From positions 1,364,001 through 1,428,000 of the forward strand of contig NZ_CP133016.1 in the NCBI RefSeq assembly GCF_030866745.1: a DNA stretch of 64,000 nt. Direction: 5' to 3'. Positions 48,989 through 56,737 of the stretch are shown here, piece by piece. The notes beneath the pieces were generated by a model that made no database searches, was not told where the DNA came from, and saw only the letters and a program-made list of their open reading frames with translations. Both the position numbers and the translations under genes were made by a program. The DNA comes from Sphingomonas flavescens (GTDB taxonomy: Bacteria > Pseudomonadota > Alphaproteobacteria > Sphingomonadales > Sphingomonadaceae). The first letter of the stretch is position 1; each line of letters starts with the position of its first letter.

Positions 48989-49912
48989 ATGCAGCGCCTC
49001 TCCCTCGCCGGCGGCATCCCCGACGACCTCCGGGGGAGCATCGTCGCCCTCGGCAATTTCGACGGCTTCCACCTCGGCCACCAGGCGGTAGCGGGCCGCG
49101 CCATCCAGCGCGGCTTCCACGAACGCCGCCCGGTGATCGTCGCCACCTTCGACCCGCACCCGGTGCGCTACTTCAAGCCCGACCTGCCCCCCTTCCGCCT
49201 CACCACCCTCGACCAGCGCGAGGAATTGTTCGCCCACGCCGGCGCGGACGCCATGCTGGTGTTCGAGTTCGACGAGATGCTCCGCTCCACCAGCGCGGAG
49301 GATTTTGTCGTTGAATTGCTCGGCAAGCGGATCGGTGCCGCGGGCGTCGTCACCGGCGACGACTTCACCTTCGGCAAGCAGCGCGGCGGCAATGTCGAGC
49401 TTCTGCGGACTCTCGGCGCCGAGCACGGGATAGCCGCCGAAACCGTCGCCCCCGTCCTGCTCGACGGCACCCGCATCTCGTCCGGCCGCATCCGCGAGGC
49501 GCTCGCCGCCGGCGACCTCGCCACCGCCACCCACCTCCTCAGCCGCGACTATACCATCGCCGGCACCGTCCAGCGCGGGGACCAGCGCGGCCGCGAGCTC
49601 GGCTATCCGACCGCCAACCTGACGATGGGCGATTACCAGCGCCCGAAATACGGCATCTACGCGGTCCGCGTGACGCTCGACGACGGCAGTGAGCACCCGG
49701 GCGTCGCCAGCCTCGGCATCCGCCCCACTTTCGACCCGCCGCAGGAACTGCTCGAAGCCCATTTGTTCGACTTCGACGGCGGCCTCTACGGCCGGCGGAT
49801 CGACGTCGCGTTGCACGGCTTCATCCGCGAAGAGCTGAAGTTCGACAGCCTCGATGCGCTCATCGATGAGATGCGGCGCGATGAGGCAGCGGCGCGGAAA
49901 CTGCTCGCCTAA
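48989..49912 (+). CDS. ribF: Bifunctional riboflavin kinase / FAD synthetase
   Basis: The 307-residue enzyme makes FMN and FAD. The N-terminal adenylyl-transferase domain has VALGNFDGFHLGHQAV, TFDPHPVRYF and the ISSGRIREAL signature; the C-terminal kinase has GRELGYPTANL and ASLGIRPTFDPP. It is complete. Its stop codon touches the first copy of the 56-bp repeat. Confidence 0.95.
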   Translation: MQRLSLAGGIPDDLRGSIVALGNFDGFHLGHQAVAGRAIQRGFHERRPVIVATFDPHPVRYFKPDLPPFRLTTLDQREELFAHAGADAMLVFEFDEMLRSTSAEDFVVELLGKRIGAAGVVTGDDFTFGKQRGGNVELLRTLGAEHGIAAETVAPVLLDGTRISSGRIREALAAGDLATATHLLSRDYTIAGTVQRGDQRGRELGYPTANLTMGDYQRPKYGIYAVRVTLDDGSEHPGVASLGIRPTFDPPQELLEAHLFDFDGGLYGRRIDVALHGFIREELKFDSLDALIDEMRRDEAAARKLLA

Positions 49913-49968
49913 ATTCCTCCCCGAGCTTGTCTCGGGGAGGGGGACCATGCGAAGCGTGGTGGAGGGGC
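49913..49968 (+). repeat. 56-bp palindromic repeat, copy A
   Basis: It starts directly after the ribF stop. It begins ATTCCTCCCCGAGC, contains the inner hairpin CCCCGAG / CTCGGGG, and ends GTGGTGGAGGGGC just before the DUF559 start codon. It forms an inverted pair with copy B. Confidence 0.85.
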
Positions 49969-50379
49969 ATGCTGAAGGATATCGCACCAAAAGCGCGACG
50001 GTCCGCCACGCGCAACGCCCGCGCCCTCCGCCGCAAGATGACGCTCCCGGAGGTATTCCTCTGGCAGGCTCTTCGCCGAAATCCGAGCGGCCTGAAATTC
50101 CGCCGGCAGCACCCGACCGGACCTTATGTACTAGATTTCTTCTGCGGCGACGCACGGCTCGCAGTCGAGGTCGACGGCGAAGCGCACTCGCGGGGAGACC
50201 GTCCGAAGCGCGACGACCACCGCGATGCGTGGTTGCGCGAAGCAGGCATCGACACACTCCGCGTCCGAGCCGCCGACGTTCTGTCCGACCTTGATGCCGT
50301 CCTCCGCTACATCGTCAGCGAAGCAACCTCCCGCCTGCCCCTCCACCACCCTGCGGGCGGTCCCCCTCCCCGAGACTAG
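49969..50379 (+). CDS. DUF559 (Vsr-like) endonuclease-fold protein
   Basis: The ATG at 49969 directly follows repeat copy A. The 136-residue product has the DUF559 pattern: RRKMTLPEVFLWQALR, LKFRRQHPTGPYVLDFFC, and LAVEVDGEAH, with acids at the expected metal site of Vsr/PD-(D/E)xK-type nucleases, then DAWLREAGIDTLRVRAADVL. The last 13-14 residues (LPLHHPAGGPPPRD) and the stop are encoded by repeat copy B. The gene thus fills almost exactly the space between two inverted repeats and may move with, or help move, this repeat family. Confidence 0.8.
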   Translation: MLKDIAPKARRSATRNARALRRKMTLPEVFLWQALRRNPSGLKFRRQHPTGPYVLDFFCGDARLAVEVDGEAHSRGDRPKRDDHRDAWLREAGIDTLRVRAADVLSDLDAVLRYIVSEATSRLPLHHPAGGPPPRD

Positions 50380-50392
50380 CTCGGGGAGGAAT
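50337..50392 (-). repeat. 56-bp palindromic repeat, copy B (inverted)
   Basis: It starts GCCCCTCCACCAC, reads through the DUF559 stop, and ends CTCGGGGAGGAAT. It is the inverted partner of copy A. Confidence 0.85.
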
Positions 50393-50437
50393 GGCGGTTG
50401 CGTATCGCGCGCCGCCACCGCTAATGCCGCGCGCGTA

Positions 50438-53389
50438 ATGGCCGACGCTCCCGACAAACCCGAAAACTCCAAACAAGACTGGCGCTCCACCGTCTTCCTG
50501 CCGCGCACCGACTTTCCGATGAAGGCCGGCCTGCCGCAGAAGGAGCCGGGCATCGCCGAGCGCTGGGAGTCCGAGAACCTCTACCAGCAGATCCGCCAGG
50601 CCCGCGCCGGCCGCGAGAAGTTCATCTTCCACGACGGCCCGCCTTACGCCAACGGCGACATCCACATCGGCCATGCGCTCAACCATACGCTGAAGGACAT
50701 GGTCGTCCGCACCCAGACCCTGCTCGGCAAGGACGCGCCCTACGTGCCCGGCTGGGACTGCCACGGCCTGCCGATCGAATGGAAGGTCGAGGAGCAGTAC
50801 CGCAAGAAGAAGCTCAACAAGGACGAGGTCCCGGTCCGCGAGTTCCGCGCCGAGTGCCGCGCCTACGCCCAGCATTGGGTCGACACCCAGCGCGCGCAGC
50901 TCAAGCGGCTCGGCATCAGCGCCGATTGGGACAAGCCGTACCTGACCATGGCCAAGGGTGCCGAGGCGACCATCGTCTCCGAACTGTTCAAGTTCGCCGA
51001 GACCGGCCAGCTCTACCGCGGCGCCAAGCCGGTGATGTGGTCCCCGGTCGAAAAGACCGCGCTGGCCGAGGCCGAGATCGAATATGAGGACATCGTCTCG
51101 ACCCAGATCGATGTCGCGTTTGAAATCGTCGAAAGCCCGATCCCGGGATTGGTCGGCGCGCATGCGGTAATCTGGACGACCACGCCGTGGACGATACCGG
51201 TCAACCAGGCGATCGCATACGGGCCGGACGTCGAGTATCTATTGGTCGGCGAACACCGCGGCCCAAAGTATCTTGTGGCTGAGCCAATGGTCGCATCCGC
51301 TGCACTTTATGGCCGGTTCCTCAGCCAGGATGCTCGCGAGATCTACTGGAAGGGCAAGGGCTCCGACCTCGCCGGCACCATCGCCCGTCACCCGATGCAC
51401 AAGCTTGGCGGATTCTTCGCCAAGCCGCGTCCGTTCCTGCCCGGCGACTTCGTCACCACGGACCAGGGCACCGGTCTCGTCCACATGGCGCCCGACCATG
51501 GCGAGGACGATTTCGAACTGTGCCGCGCCAACGGCATCGACCCGGTGTTCGCGGTCGATGCGGGCGGCATGTACCGCGCCGACTGGGCGTGGCTGGGCGG
51601 CCAGGGCAGCGTCATCAACGCCAAGTTCAACGCGCCTGACGGCCCAATCTGCTCGGACCTCCGCGAAGCCGGCGCCCTGCTCGCGGCGAGCGCCGACTTC
51701 CAGCATAGCTACCCGCATTCGTGGCGGTCGAAGGCCAAGGTCATCTACCGCTGCACGCCGCAATGGTTTGTATCGATGGACAAGCCGCTGCCGCATCTGT
51801 CGGGCGAAACGCGGGCGGAACAGCGTTGGGACGACGAGGGGGGTGCCAATCCTGCCCCTCCACCGCCTGCGGCGGTCCCCCTCCCCGAGGCAAGCTCGGG
51901 GAGGAGTGAGCTACCGATAAATCCTCCCCCAGCTCGTCTGGGGGAGGGGGACCATGCGGAGCATGGTGGAGGGGCCAATCCCACCCTCCGCAAGCTGGCG
52001 ATGAACGCCATCGCGAACACCCGCTTCGTCCCCGAAAAAGGCCGCAACCGCCTCGCCTCGATGGTCGAGGGGCGCCCCGACTGGGTGCTCAGCCGCCAGC
52101 GCGCCTGGGGCGTGCCGATCGCGGTGTTCGTCGACCGCAAGACCGGTGAGCTGCTGGTCGACCGCGAAGTCAACGCCCGCATCGTCGAGGCCTTCAAAAA
52201 GGAAGGCGTCGACGCGTGGTCAGCCGAGAACGCTGCGACCTTCCTCGGCAACCGCAACCCCGACGATTTCGAGATGATCACCGACATCCTCGACGTCTGG
52301 TTCGACAGCGGATGCACCCACGTCTTCACGCTGGAAAGCGGCCACTGGCCGGAAGAGCGCTGGCCCGCCGACCTCTACCTCGAAGGATCCGACCAGCACC
52401 GCGGCTGGTTCCAGTCGTCGCTGCTCGAGAGCTGCGGCACCCGGGGCCGTGCGCCCTACAATGCGGTGCTGACCCACGGCTTCACCATGGATTCCAAGGG
52501 CATGAAAATGTCCAAGAGCTTGGGCAACACGATCAACCCGCTCGACCTAATGCGCGACTATGGCGCGGACATCCTGCGGCTGTGGGCGCTGTCGGTGGAC
52601 TTCACCGAGGACCACCGGATCGGCAAGGAGATCCTCGCCGGGGTCGCCGACCAGTACCGCAAGCTCCGTAACACTTTTCGCTACCTGCTCGGCGCGCTCG
52701 ACGGGTTCACCGACGCGGAGCGGCTCGACGATGTCGCGCAATATCCCGAGCTGGAGCGCTACATGCTCCACCTTACCGCGGCGCTCGACCAGAAGCTGCG
52801 CAACGCGGTCGATGACTTCGACTTTAACACCTACGTTCGCGCGCTCACCGACTTCTGCAACGAAGACCTCAGCGCCTTTTACTTCGATATCCGCAAGGAC
52901 AGCCTCTATTGCGACGCGCCGTCGTCGCTGAAGCGCCGCGCCTATCGGACAGTGCTCGACACCCTGTTCCAGGCGCTTGTCCGCTGGCTTGCGCCGGTGC
53001 TTGTGTTCACCACCGAAGAGGTGTGGGCGACGCGCTACCCGGACAGCGGTTCGGTGCACCTGCTGGAATGGCCCATCGTACCTCCGGTCGATGCCGACGA
53101 GGGCAAGTGGAATGAACTTCGCGCCCTGCGCGCTCAGGTTACCGAGGCGATCGAGCCGCTCCGCCGCGAGAAGGTGCTCGGCTCCAGCCTCGAAGCCGAA
53201 GTGACCGTGCTGAGCGGCGCCGACCGCGATTTCCTGCAGGAGCTGTTCATCACCTCGACAGTGCACGAGGGCGATTGGAAGGTCGCAAAATCCGACAACA
53301 ACAAGTGCGGACGCTGCTGGCGCCTGCTTCCGGAGGTGACGAGTGACGGCGATCTCTGCAACCGCTGCGACGGGGTCGTGAATGGCTGA
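50438..53389 (+). CDS. ileS: Isoleucyl-tRNA synthetase carrying a repeat-encoded insert
   Basis: This 983-residue class I synthetase charges tRNA-Ile and edits valine. The HIGH motif is in PYANGDIHIGHAL, the WTTTPWTIPVNQA editing pocket follows, KMSKS is in GMKMSKSLGN, and a C-terminal zinc site has CGRCWR and CNRCDG. The start is ATG 50438; longer frames read through repeat copy B. Between the editing part and the KMSKS domain, residues about 473-515 (APPPPAAVPLPEASSGR, then NPPPARLGEGDHAEHGGG) come from two repeat copies, in frame. Without them the enzyme would be about 940 residues. Confidence 0.97.
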   Translation: MADAPDKPENSKQDWRSTVFLPRTDFPMKAGLPQKEPGIAERWESENLYQQIRQARAGREKFIFHDGPPYANGDIHIGHALNHTLKDMVVRTQTLLGKDAPYVPGWDCHGLPIEWKVEEQYRKKKLNKDEVPVREFRAECRAYAQHWVDTQRAQLKRLGISADWDKPYLTMAKGAEATIVSELFKFAETGQLYRGAKPVMWSPVEKTALAEAEIEYEDIVSTQIDVAFEIVESPIPGLVGAHAVIWTTTPWTIPVNQAIAYGPDVEYLLVGEHRGPKYLVAEPMVASAALYGRFLSQDAREIYWKGKGSDLAGTIARHPMHKLGGFFAKPRPFLPGDFVTTDQGTGLVHMAPDHGEDDFELCRANGIDPVFAVDAGGMYRADWAWLGGQGSVINAKFNAPDGPICSDLREAGALLAASADFQHSYPHSWRSKAKVIYRCTPQWFVSMDKPLPHLSGETRAEQRWDDEGGANPAPPPPAAVPLPEASSGRSELPINPPPARLGEGDHAEHGGGANPTLRKLAMNAIANTRFVPEKGRNRLASMVEGRPDWVLSRQRAWGVPIAVFVDRKTGELLVDREVNARIVEAFKKEGVDAWSAENAATFLGNRNPDDFEMITDILDVWFDSGCTHVFTLESGHWPEERWPADLYLEGSDQHRGWFQSSLLESCGTRGRAPYNAVLTHGFTMDSKGMKMSKSLGNTINPLDLMRDYGADILRLWALSVDFTEDHRIGKEILAGVADQYRKLRNTFRYLLGALDGFTDAERLDDVAQYPELERYMLHLTAALDQKLRNAVDDFDFNTYVRALTDFCNEDLSAFYFDIRKDSLYCDAPSSLKRRAYRTVLDTLFQALVRWLAPVLVFTTEEVWATRYPDSGSVHLLEWPIVPPVDADEGKWNELRALRAQVTEAIEPLRREKVLGSSLEAEVTVLSGADRDFLQELFITSTVHEGDWKVAKSDNNKCGRCWRLLPEVTSDGDLCNRCDGVVNG
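51854..51907 (-). repeat. 56-bp palindromic repeat, copy C (in ileS)
   Basis: GCCCCTCCACCGC to GCTCGGGGAGGA; same orientation as copy B. Translated within ileS. Confidence 0.85.
51921..51975 (+). repeat. 56-bp palindromic repeat, copy D (in ileS)
   Basis: ATCCTCCCCCAGC to GGTGGAGGGGC; same orientation as copy A. Copies C and D are separated by about 13 bp. Confidence 0.85.
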
Positions 53390-53552
53390 CGATTTGCTGT
53401 CCTACACGCCCCAGTCCGTGCTTGATGGTCCGATGACCGGCACCCCTTTGATCACTTCCCGCACCCTCCATCGCGTGCGCGCGCGTGCTCACACGCATGC
53501 GCGTCGAGGCGCAAACTTGGCGAACTTCGGGCATCTGGATACCGCGCGATGA
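53382..53552 (+). CDS. Possible 56-residue bridging ORF between ileS and lspA
   Basis: ATG 53382 overlaps the ileS stop and the TGA at 53550-53552 overlaps the lspA start (ATGA). The product starts MADDLLSYTPQSVLDGPMTG and ends basic (LHRVRARAHTHARRGANL). The exact coupling at both ends is suggestive, but no domain is recognised and the composition is not compelling. Confidence 0.3.
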   Translation: MADDLLSYTPQSVLDGPMTGTPLITSRTLHRVRARAHTHARRGANLANFGHLDTAR

Positions 53553-54067
53553 AGGCTCGTTCGTACGGTTTCATCGTTGCCCTGGTGGTTTTCGCAATCG
53601 ATCAGCTGACGAAATGGTGGGTCACCGGCCCACTCGGCATTCGTCACATCGGCGATCAGCTGGTGCTGCTGCCGATCTTCAACTTCACCTACACCGAGAA
53701 TAACGGGATCTCGCTGGGTCTACTCAACGCAACCACCGAAACCGGCCGCTGGATGCTGGTTGCCCTGACCTCCGCCATTGCGATCGGCGTGGCTTACTGG
53801 ATGGGCCGGGAGAAGAACCGGATCGACCAGATGGCGCTCGGCCTGGTGCTGGGCGGTGCGCTCGGCAACATCATCGATCGCGTCCGGCACGGCTATGTCG
53901 TCGACTTCGCCGACCTGCACTTTGGCGCTTTCCGTCCATTTTTGATATTTAACGTCGGCGATGCCGCGATTAGCATTGCCGTGGTGATCCTGTTGCTGCG
54001 CGCGTTCCTCAGCCGTAAGGATCAGGAAACGGGCCGTGCCCCCGAGGAGAAACACGAACATGCGTAA
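53549..54067 (+). CDS. lspA: Lipoprotein signal peptidase (signal peptidase II)
   Basis: The 172-residue inner-membrane aspartic protease cuts prolipoprotein signal peptides. It has four TM helices, the FAIDQLTKWW start and both catalytic Asp regions: GNIIDRVRHGYVVDF and FNVGDAAIS. It is followed by a lipoprotein gene that overlaps by 8 bp, a natural substrate. Confidence 0.94.
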   Translation: MKARSYGFIVALVVFAIDQLTKWWVTGPLGIRHIGDQLVLLPIFNFTYTENNGISLGLLNATTETGRWMLVALTSAIAIGVAYWMGREKNRIDQMALGLVLGGALGNIIDRVRHGYVVDFADLHFGAFRPFLIFNVGDAAISIAVVILLLRAFLSRKDQETGRAPEEKHEHA

Positions 54068-54470
54068 AGTCCTGACCGTCCTGGCGCTGACAGCTGCTGT
54101 CGCCACTAGCGGCTGCGCCGTCTTGAAAGGCCGCGCGGCGACCCCGGACGAATTCGCGGTCGCGCGCAATGCGCCGCTGATCATTCCGCCGGACTTCAGC
54201 CTGGCCCCGCCGGTTGCCGGGACCGCCGGCCTGTCGCCGAGCGAAGCGCAGCAGCAGGCGATCGATGTTCTGTTCGGTGGCCCGGCGCCGCGCAGCGCCA
54301 GCGAGATGAGCTTGCTCGACACCGCCGGACGAAGCAGTGCGCAGCTGGGCATCCGCAGCCAGGTTTGGGATCCGGATACGCGCCTCGTCGACAAGGGGCC
54401 GACCACGGTGCAGATCCTCACCGCGGCGAACAGCAGCACCGACGTCGCGTCCGCGCAGCCCGGTCAATAA
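54060..54470 (+). CDS. DUF3035 lipoprotein
   Basis: ATG 54060 overlaps lspA. The 136-residue product has a lipobox-like ATSGCAVL after a short hydrophobic stretch, so it is probably lipidated on Cys19. The rest is the DUF3035 pattern: PDEFAVARNAPLIIPPDFSL and RSASEMSLLDTAG. These proteins are found directly after lspA in many alphaproteobacteria. The role is unknown, probably at the envelope. Confidence 0.8.
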   Translation: MRKVLTVLALTAAVATSGCAVLKGRAATPDEFAVARNAPLIIPPDFSLAPPVAGTAGLSPSEAQQQAIDVLFGGPAPRSASEMSLLDTAGRSSAQLGIRSQVWDPDTRLVDKGPTTVQILTAANSSTDVASAQPGQ

Positions 54471-54480
54471 GAGAACAAGC

Positions 54481-55032
54481 ATGGCCACTCCCAATCTTCC
54501 CGCACGCCTGGTCGAAATCGAATCGATGCTCGACCGCTCGCGGCGGCGGTTCGAAGAGGGCACCAAGCTCGTCGAGGAAGCGCACCAGCTGCTCGGCGAA
54601 GTCCAGCAGGCGATCATCGGCAGCCCGCGTAGCGTCTCGCCGGAGGACAGCGAGGAGGCGGCATCCAAGCTGCTCGCAAGCCTCAAGTCCACCGGCAGCG
54701 AAATGCCGGAAACGCTCTGCGGTGGCCGCCTGTCGGTCGACCAGGTGCAGCGCCTGATCCGCATCGACGGTCATCCGATCGGCATCACCGAGATGGAATA
54801 TCGGGTGCTCGAACTGCTCGCCTTCGCGCGCAACAACGTGGTCACCCGGCAGATGCTCTTGAAGCATCTCTATCGCCGGTCGGACGATCAGCCGCAGCCG
54901 AAGATCATCGACGTCTTCATCTCCAAGCTGCGCAAGAAGCTGCGCAATGCGAGCGGCGGGGCCGAGTTCATCGAGACCATCCCGCAGCGCGGCTGGATCC
55001 TCCGCGACATCGACGAAAAGAGCGGCGCTTAA
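54481..55032 (+). CDS. OmpR/PhoB-type winged-helix protein without a receiver
   Basis: The first about 75 residues are an alpha-helical, coiled-coil-like region (RLVEIESMLDRSRRRFEEGT, LVEEAHQLLGEVQQAI) in place of a receiver domain. Residues about 95-178 form an OmpR-type winged helix: ITEMEYRVLELLAFARNNVV, TRQMLLKHLYRRSDDQPQPK, FISKLRKKLRNASGGAEFIE and IPQRGWILRD. It could dimerise through the coiled coil and bind DNA independently of phosphorylation. It follows the DUF3035 lipoprotein gene by 10 bp. Confidence 0.85.
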   Translation: MATPNLPARLVEIESMLDRSRRRFEEGTKLVEEAHQLLGEVQQAIIGSPRSVSPEDSEEAASKLLASLKSTGSEMPETLCGGRLSVDQVQRLIRIDGHPIGITEMEYRVLELLAFARNNVVTRQMLLKHLYRRSDDQPQPKIIDVFISKLRKKLRNASGGAEFIETIPQRGWILRDIDEKSGA

Positions 55033-55067
55033 GATTCTGTTGACCGAATCCGGCCTAGTCCGGAGTC

Positions 55068-55415
55068 GTGCTCAATCTCGTCCGCCAAAGTGATTCTTCG
55101 CAGGTCTATGCCGAAGCGCTGACTCGTCTGGCGAGCGTCCGCCACGCGCTGCGCCTGGTCGACGGCGGTTTCTCCGCCGGCCCCGAAGGCGACCGCGACG
55201 ACGAAATCGCCGACGCCTGGGACAGCGCCGGCGACGCAAAGCAGCGCTGGTTCGACCAGCGTTCGGGGCAACTGGTTGGCACCGCCGCGGCGGGCATCGA
55301 AGCCCTGCTCAGCCAGCGCGCCGAGGGCCGCGAGCCGCATGTCCTGGCCTGCAAGACCATGGTCGACGAGATCCGCCGCGAGCTCCGCGACGTCGCCGGC
55401 ATCGTCCTGGCTTAA
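55068..55415 (+). CDS. Helical protein, unknown
   Basis: The GTG at 55068 gives 115 residues. The content is helical and charged (YAEALTRLASVRHALRLVDG, WFDQRSGQLVGTAAAGIEAL, DEIRRELRDVAGIVLA). I associate such a protein with this position in sphingomonads but cannot assign a function. Its end overlaps the convergent sulfurtransferase gene by 4 bp. Confidence 0.6.
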   Translation: MLNLVRQSDSSQVYAEALTRLASVRHALRLVDGGFSAGPEGDRDDEIADAWDSAGDAKQRWFDQRSGQLVGTAAAGIEALLSQRAEGREPHVLACKTMVDEIRRELRDVAGIVLA

Positions 55416-56242
55416 GCCGGTCCCTTCACCTTCGGGGTCGCCGGGTCGGCGCCCCACTCGCTCCAGCTGCCGTCGTACAATTTCGCGCGATCATTCCCGA
55501 GCAGATGCGCGGCGAAGATCAGGCTGTTCGCCGTTACTCCCGACCCGCAGCTTGCAATGAACGGCTGCGTCGGATCGACTCCCGCCTCGTCGAACAACTG
55601 CTGGATCTCATCGAGCGACTTGAACCGCCCATCCTCTCGATAAAGCGAAGCGAACGGCAGGTTGCGCGAGCCGGGTGCGTGGCCCGCGGCGACTCCTGGC
55701 CGCGGATCGTCCTCGGTCCCTTCGAAGCGCGGTCGCCCGCGCGCATCGAGCCAGGGCAGGCCGTTGCCCGCCAGCAACTGCTGCTTGGTGACAAGCTCGT
55801 CGCGCTCGACCGCCTCGAACCGCGCCTTGCGCGCCGGCGGCTCGCCGCTCTCGGTCGGACGCCCCTCGGCTAGCCATTTCTGCAGACCGCCATCGAGAAT
55901 AGCGACCCGCGCCGCGCCGAAGTGCCGAAGCATGAACCACCCGCGCGCTGCATTCCGGGTTGTCGAATCGTCGTAGACAACGATGCGGTCGTCGCGTCCG
56001 ATGCCGAGCGCCTGCATTGCCGCGCCGAAATCGGCTGCGCTGGGCAACGTATGCGGCACCGGACTGCTTCGGTCCGCGACCTCGTCGATGTCGAGATATC
56101 GCGCGCCGGGAATGTGCTGCGCCAGATACTCCGAGCGGCCGCTACGCCCGGTCGCAGGCATGTGCCAGCTGGAATCGACGACCACCAGATCGGACTCGCC
56201 GAGGTGCTCTGCCAGCCACTGCGTTGAGACGAGCGAGTCCAT
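55412..56242 (-). CDS. sseA: 3-mercaptopyruvate sulfurtransferase
   Basis: This 276-residue enzyme has two rhodanese domains: an inactive N-terminal one (VVVDSSWHMPATGRSGRSEY, IPGARYLDIDEVADRSS) and a catalytic C-terminal one with the active-site loop CGSGVT. It transfers sulfur from mercaptopyruvate. ATG 56242 is chosen from family length; longer upstream frames overlap queF on the other strand. Confidence 0.92.
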   Translation of the reverse strand: MDSLVSTQWLAEHLGESDLVVVDSSWHMPATGRSGRSEYLAQHIPGARYLDIDEVADRSSPVPHTLPSAADFGAAMQALGIGRDDRIVVYDDSTTRNAARGWFMLRHFGAARVAILDGGLQKWLAEGRPTESGEPPARKARFEAVERDELVTKQQLLAGNGLPWLDARGRPRFEGTEDDPRPGVAAGHAPGSRNLPFASLYREDGRFKSLDEIQQLFDEAGVDPTQPFIASCGSGVTANSLIFAAHLLGNDRAKLYDGSWSEWGADPATPKVKGPA

Positions 56243-56287
56243 CGCGCAAGGATAGGCGCGCCGCGTTGCTGCTGCTAGCTTGGTCGG

Positions 56288-56734
56288 ATGGAAACTCGCC
56301 ATCTCGGTCAGACGAGCGCACTTCCCGCGTCGCCAGAAGAAGCGGCGCTCGATTACGTGCCCAATCCGAGGCGCGGCTCGCTGTATCTCGTTCGCTTCGC
56401 GGCTCCAGAATTTACCTCGTTGTGCCCAGTGACTGGCCAACCGGATTTCGCGCACCTCGTCATCGATTACGCGCCCGGCGATACGATCGTCGAAAGCAAG
56501 AGTCTCAAGCTGTTCCTTGGCAGCTTCCGCAATCATTGCGGTTTCCACGAGGACGTCACCGTGGGCATTGGGCAGCGATTGTTCGATGAGATGAAGCCGC
56601 AGTGGCTGCGTATCGGCGGCTATTGGTATCCGCGTGGCGGGATGCCGATTGACGTGTTCTGGCAGTCGGGCGCGCCGCCAGAGGGTCTCTGGTTGCCGGA
56701 CCAAGGCGTGCAATCATATCGGGGGAGAGGATAA
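56288..56734 (+). CDS. queF: 7-cyano-7-deazaguanine reductase
   Basis: The 148-residue enzyme reduces preQ0 to preQ1 with NADPH in queuosine synthesis. It is the short (unimodular) type, with the catalytic Cys in [15 protein letters not shown] and the E-S-K-S-x-K substrate motif in [11 protein letters not shown], then the downstream FHEDVT. It is divergent from sseA with 45 bp between starts. Confidence 0.93.
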   Translation: METRHLGQTSALPASPEEAALDYVPNPRRGSLYLVRFAAPEFTSLCPVTGQPDFAHLVIDYAPGDTIVESKSLKLFLGSFRNHCGFHEDVTVGIGQRLFDEMKPQWLRIGGYWYPRGGMPIDVFWQSGAPPEGLWLPDQGVQSYRGRG

Positions 56735-56737
56735 GCC

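Larger units (their letters stand above)
51845..51981. mobile_element. Translated repeat-pair insertion inside ileS
   Basis: Two inverted 56-bp-type repeats lie between two copies of GCCAATCC (51845-51852 and 51974-51981). The distance between the copies is 129 bp, exactly 43 codons, so the reading frame is kept. The 8-bp direct repeat looks like a target-site duplication. Confidence 0.8.

Noticed and set aside
48920..50257. 445-codon reverse-strand frame
   Set aside because: Antisense to ribF and DUF559 and low in sequence complexity; no domain.
50225..50437. Upstream extension of ileS
   Set aside because: It would read the DUF559 gene out of frame and through repeat copy B; the IleRS-like sequence starts after ATG 50438.
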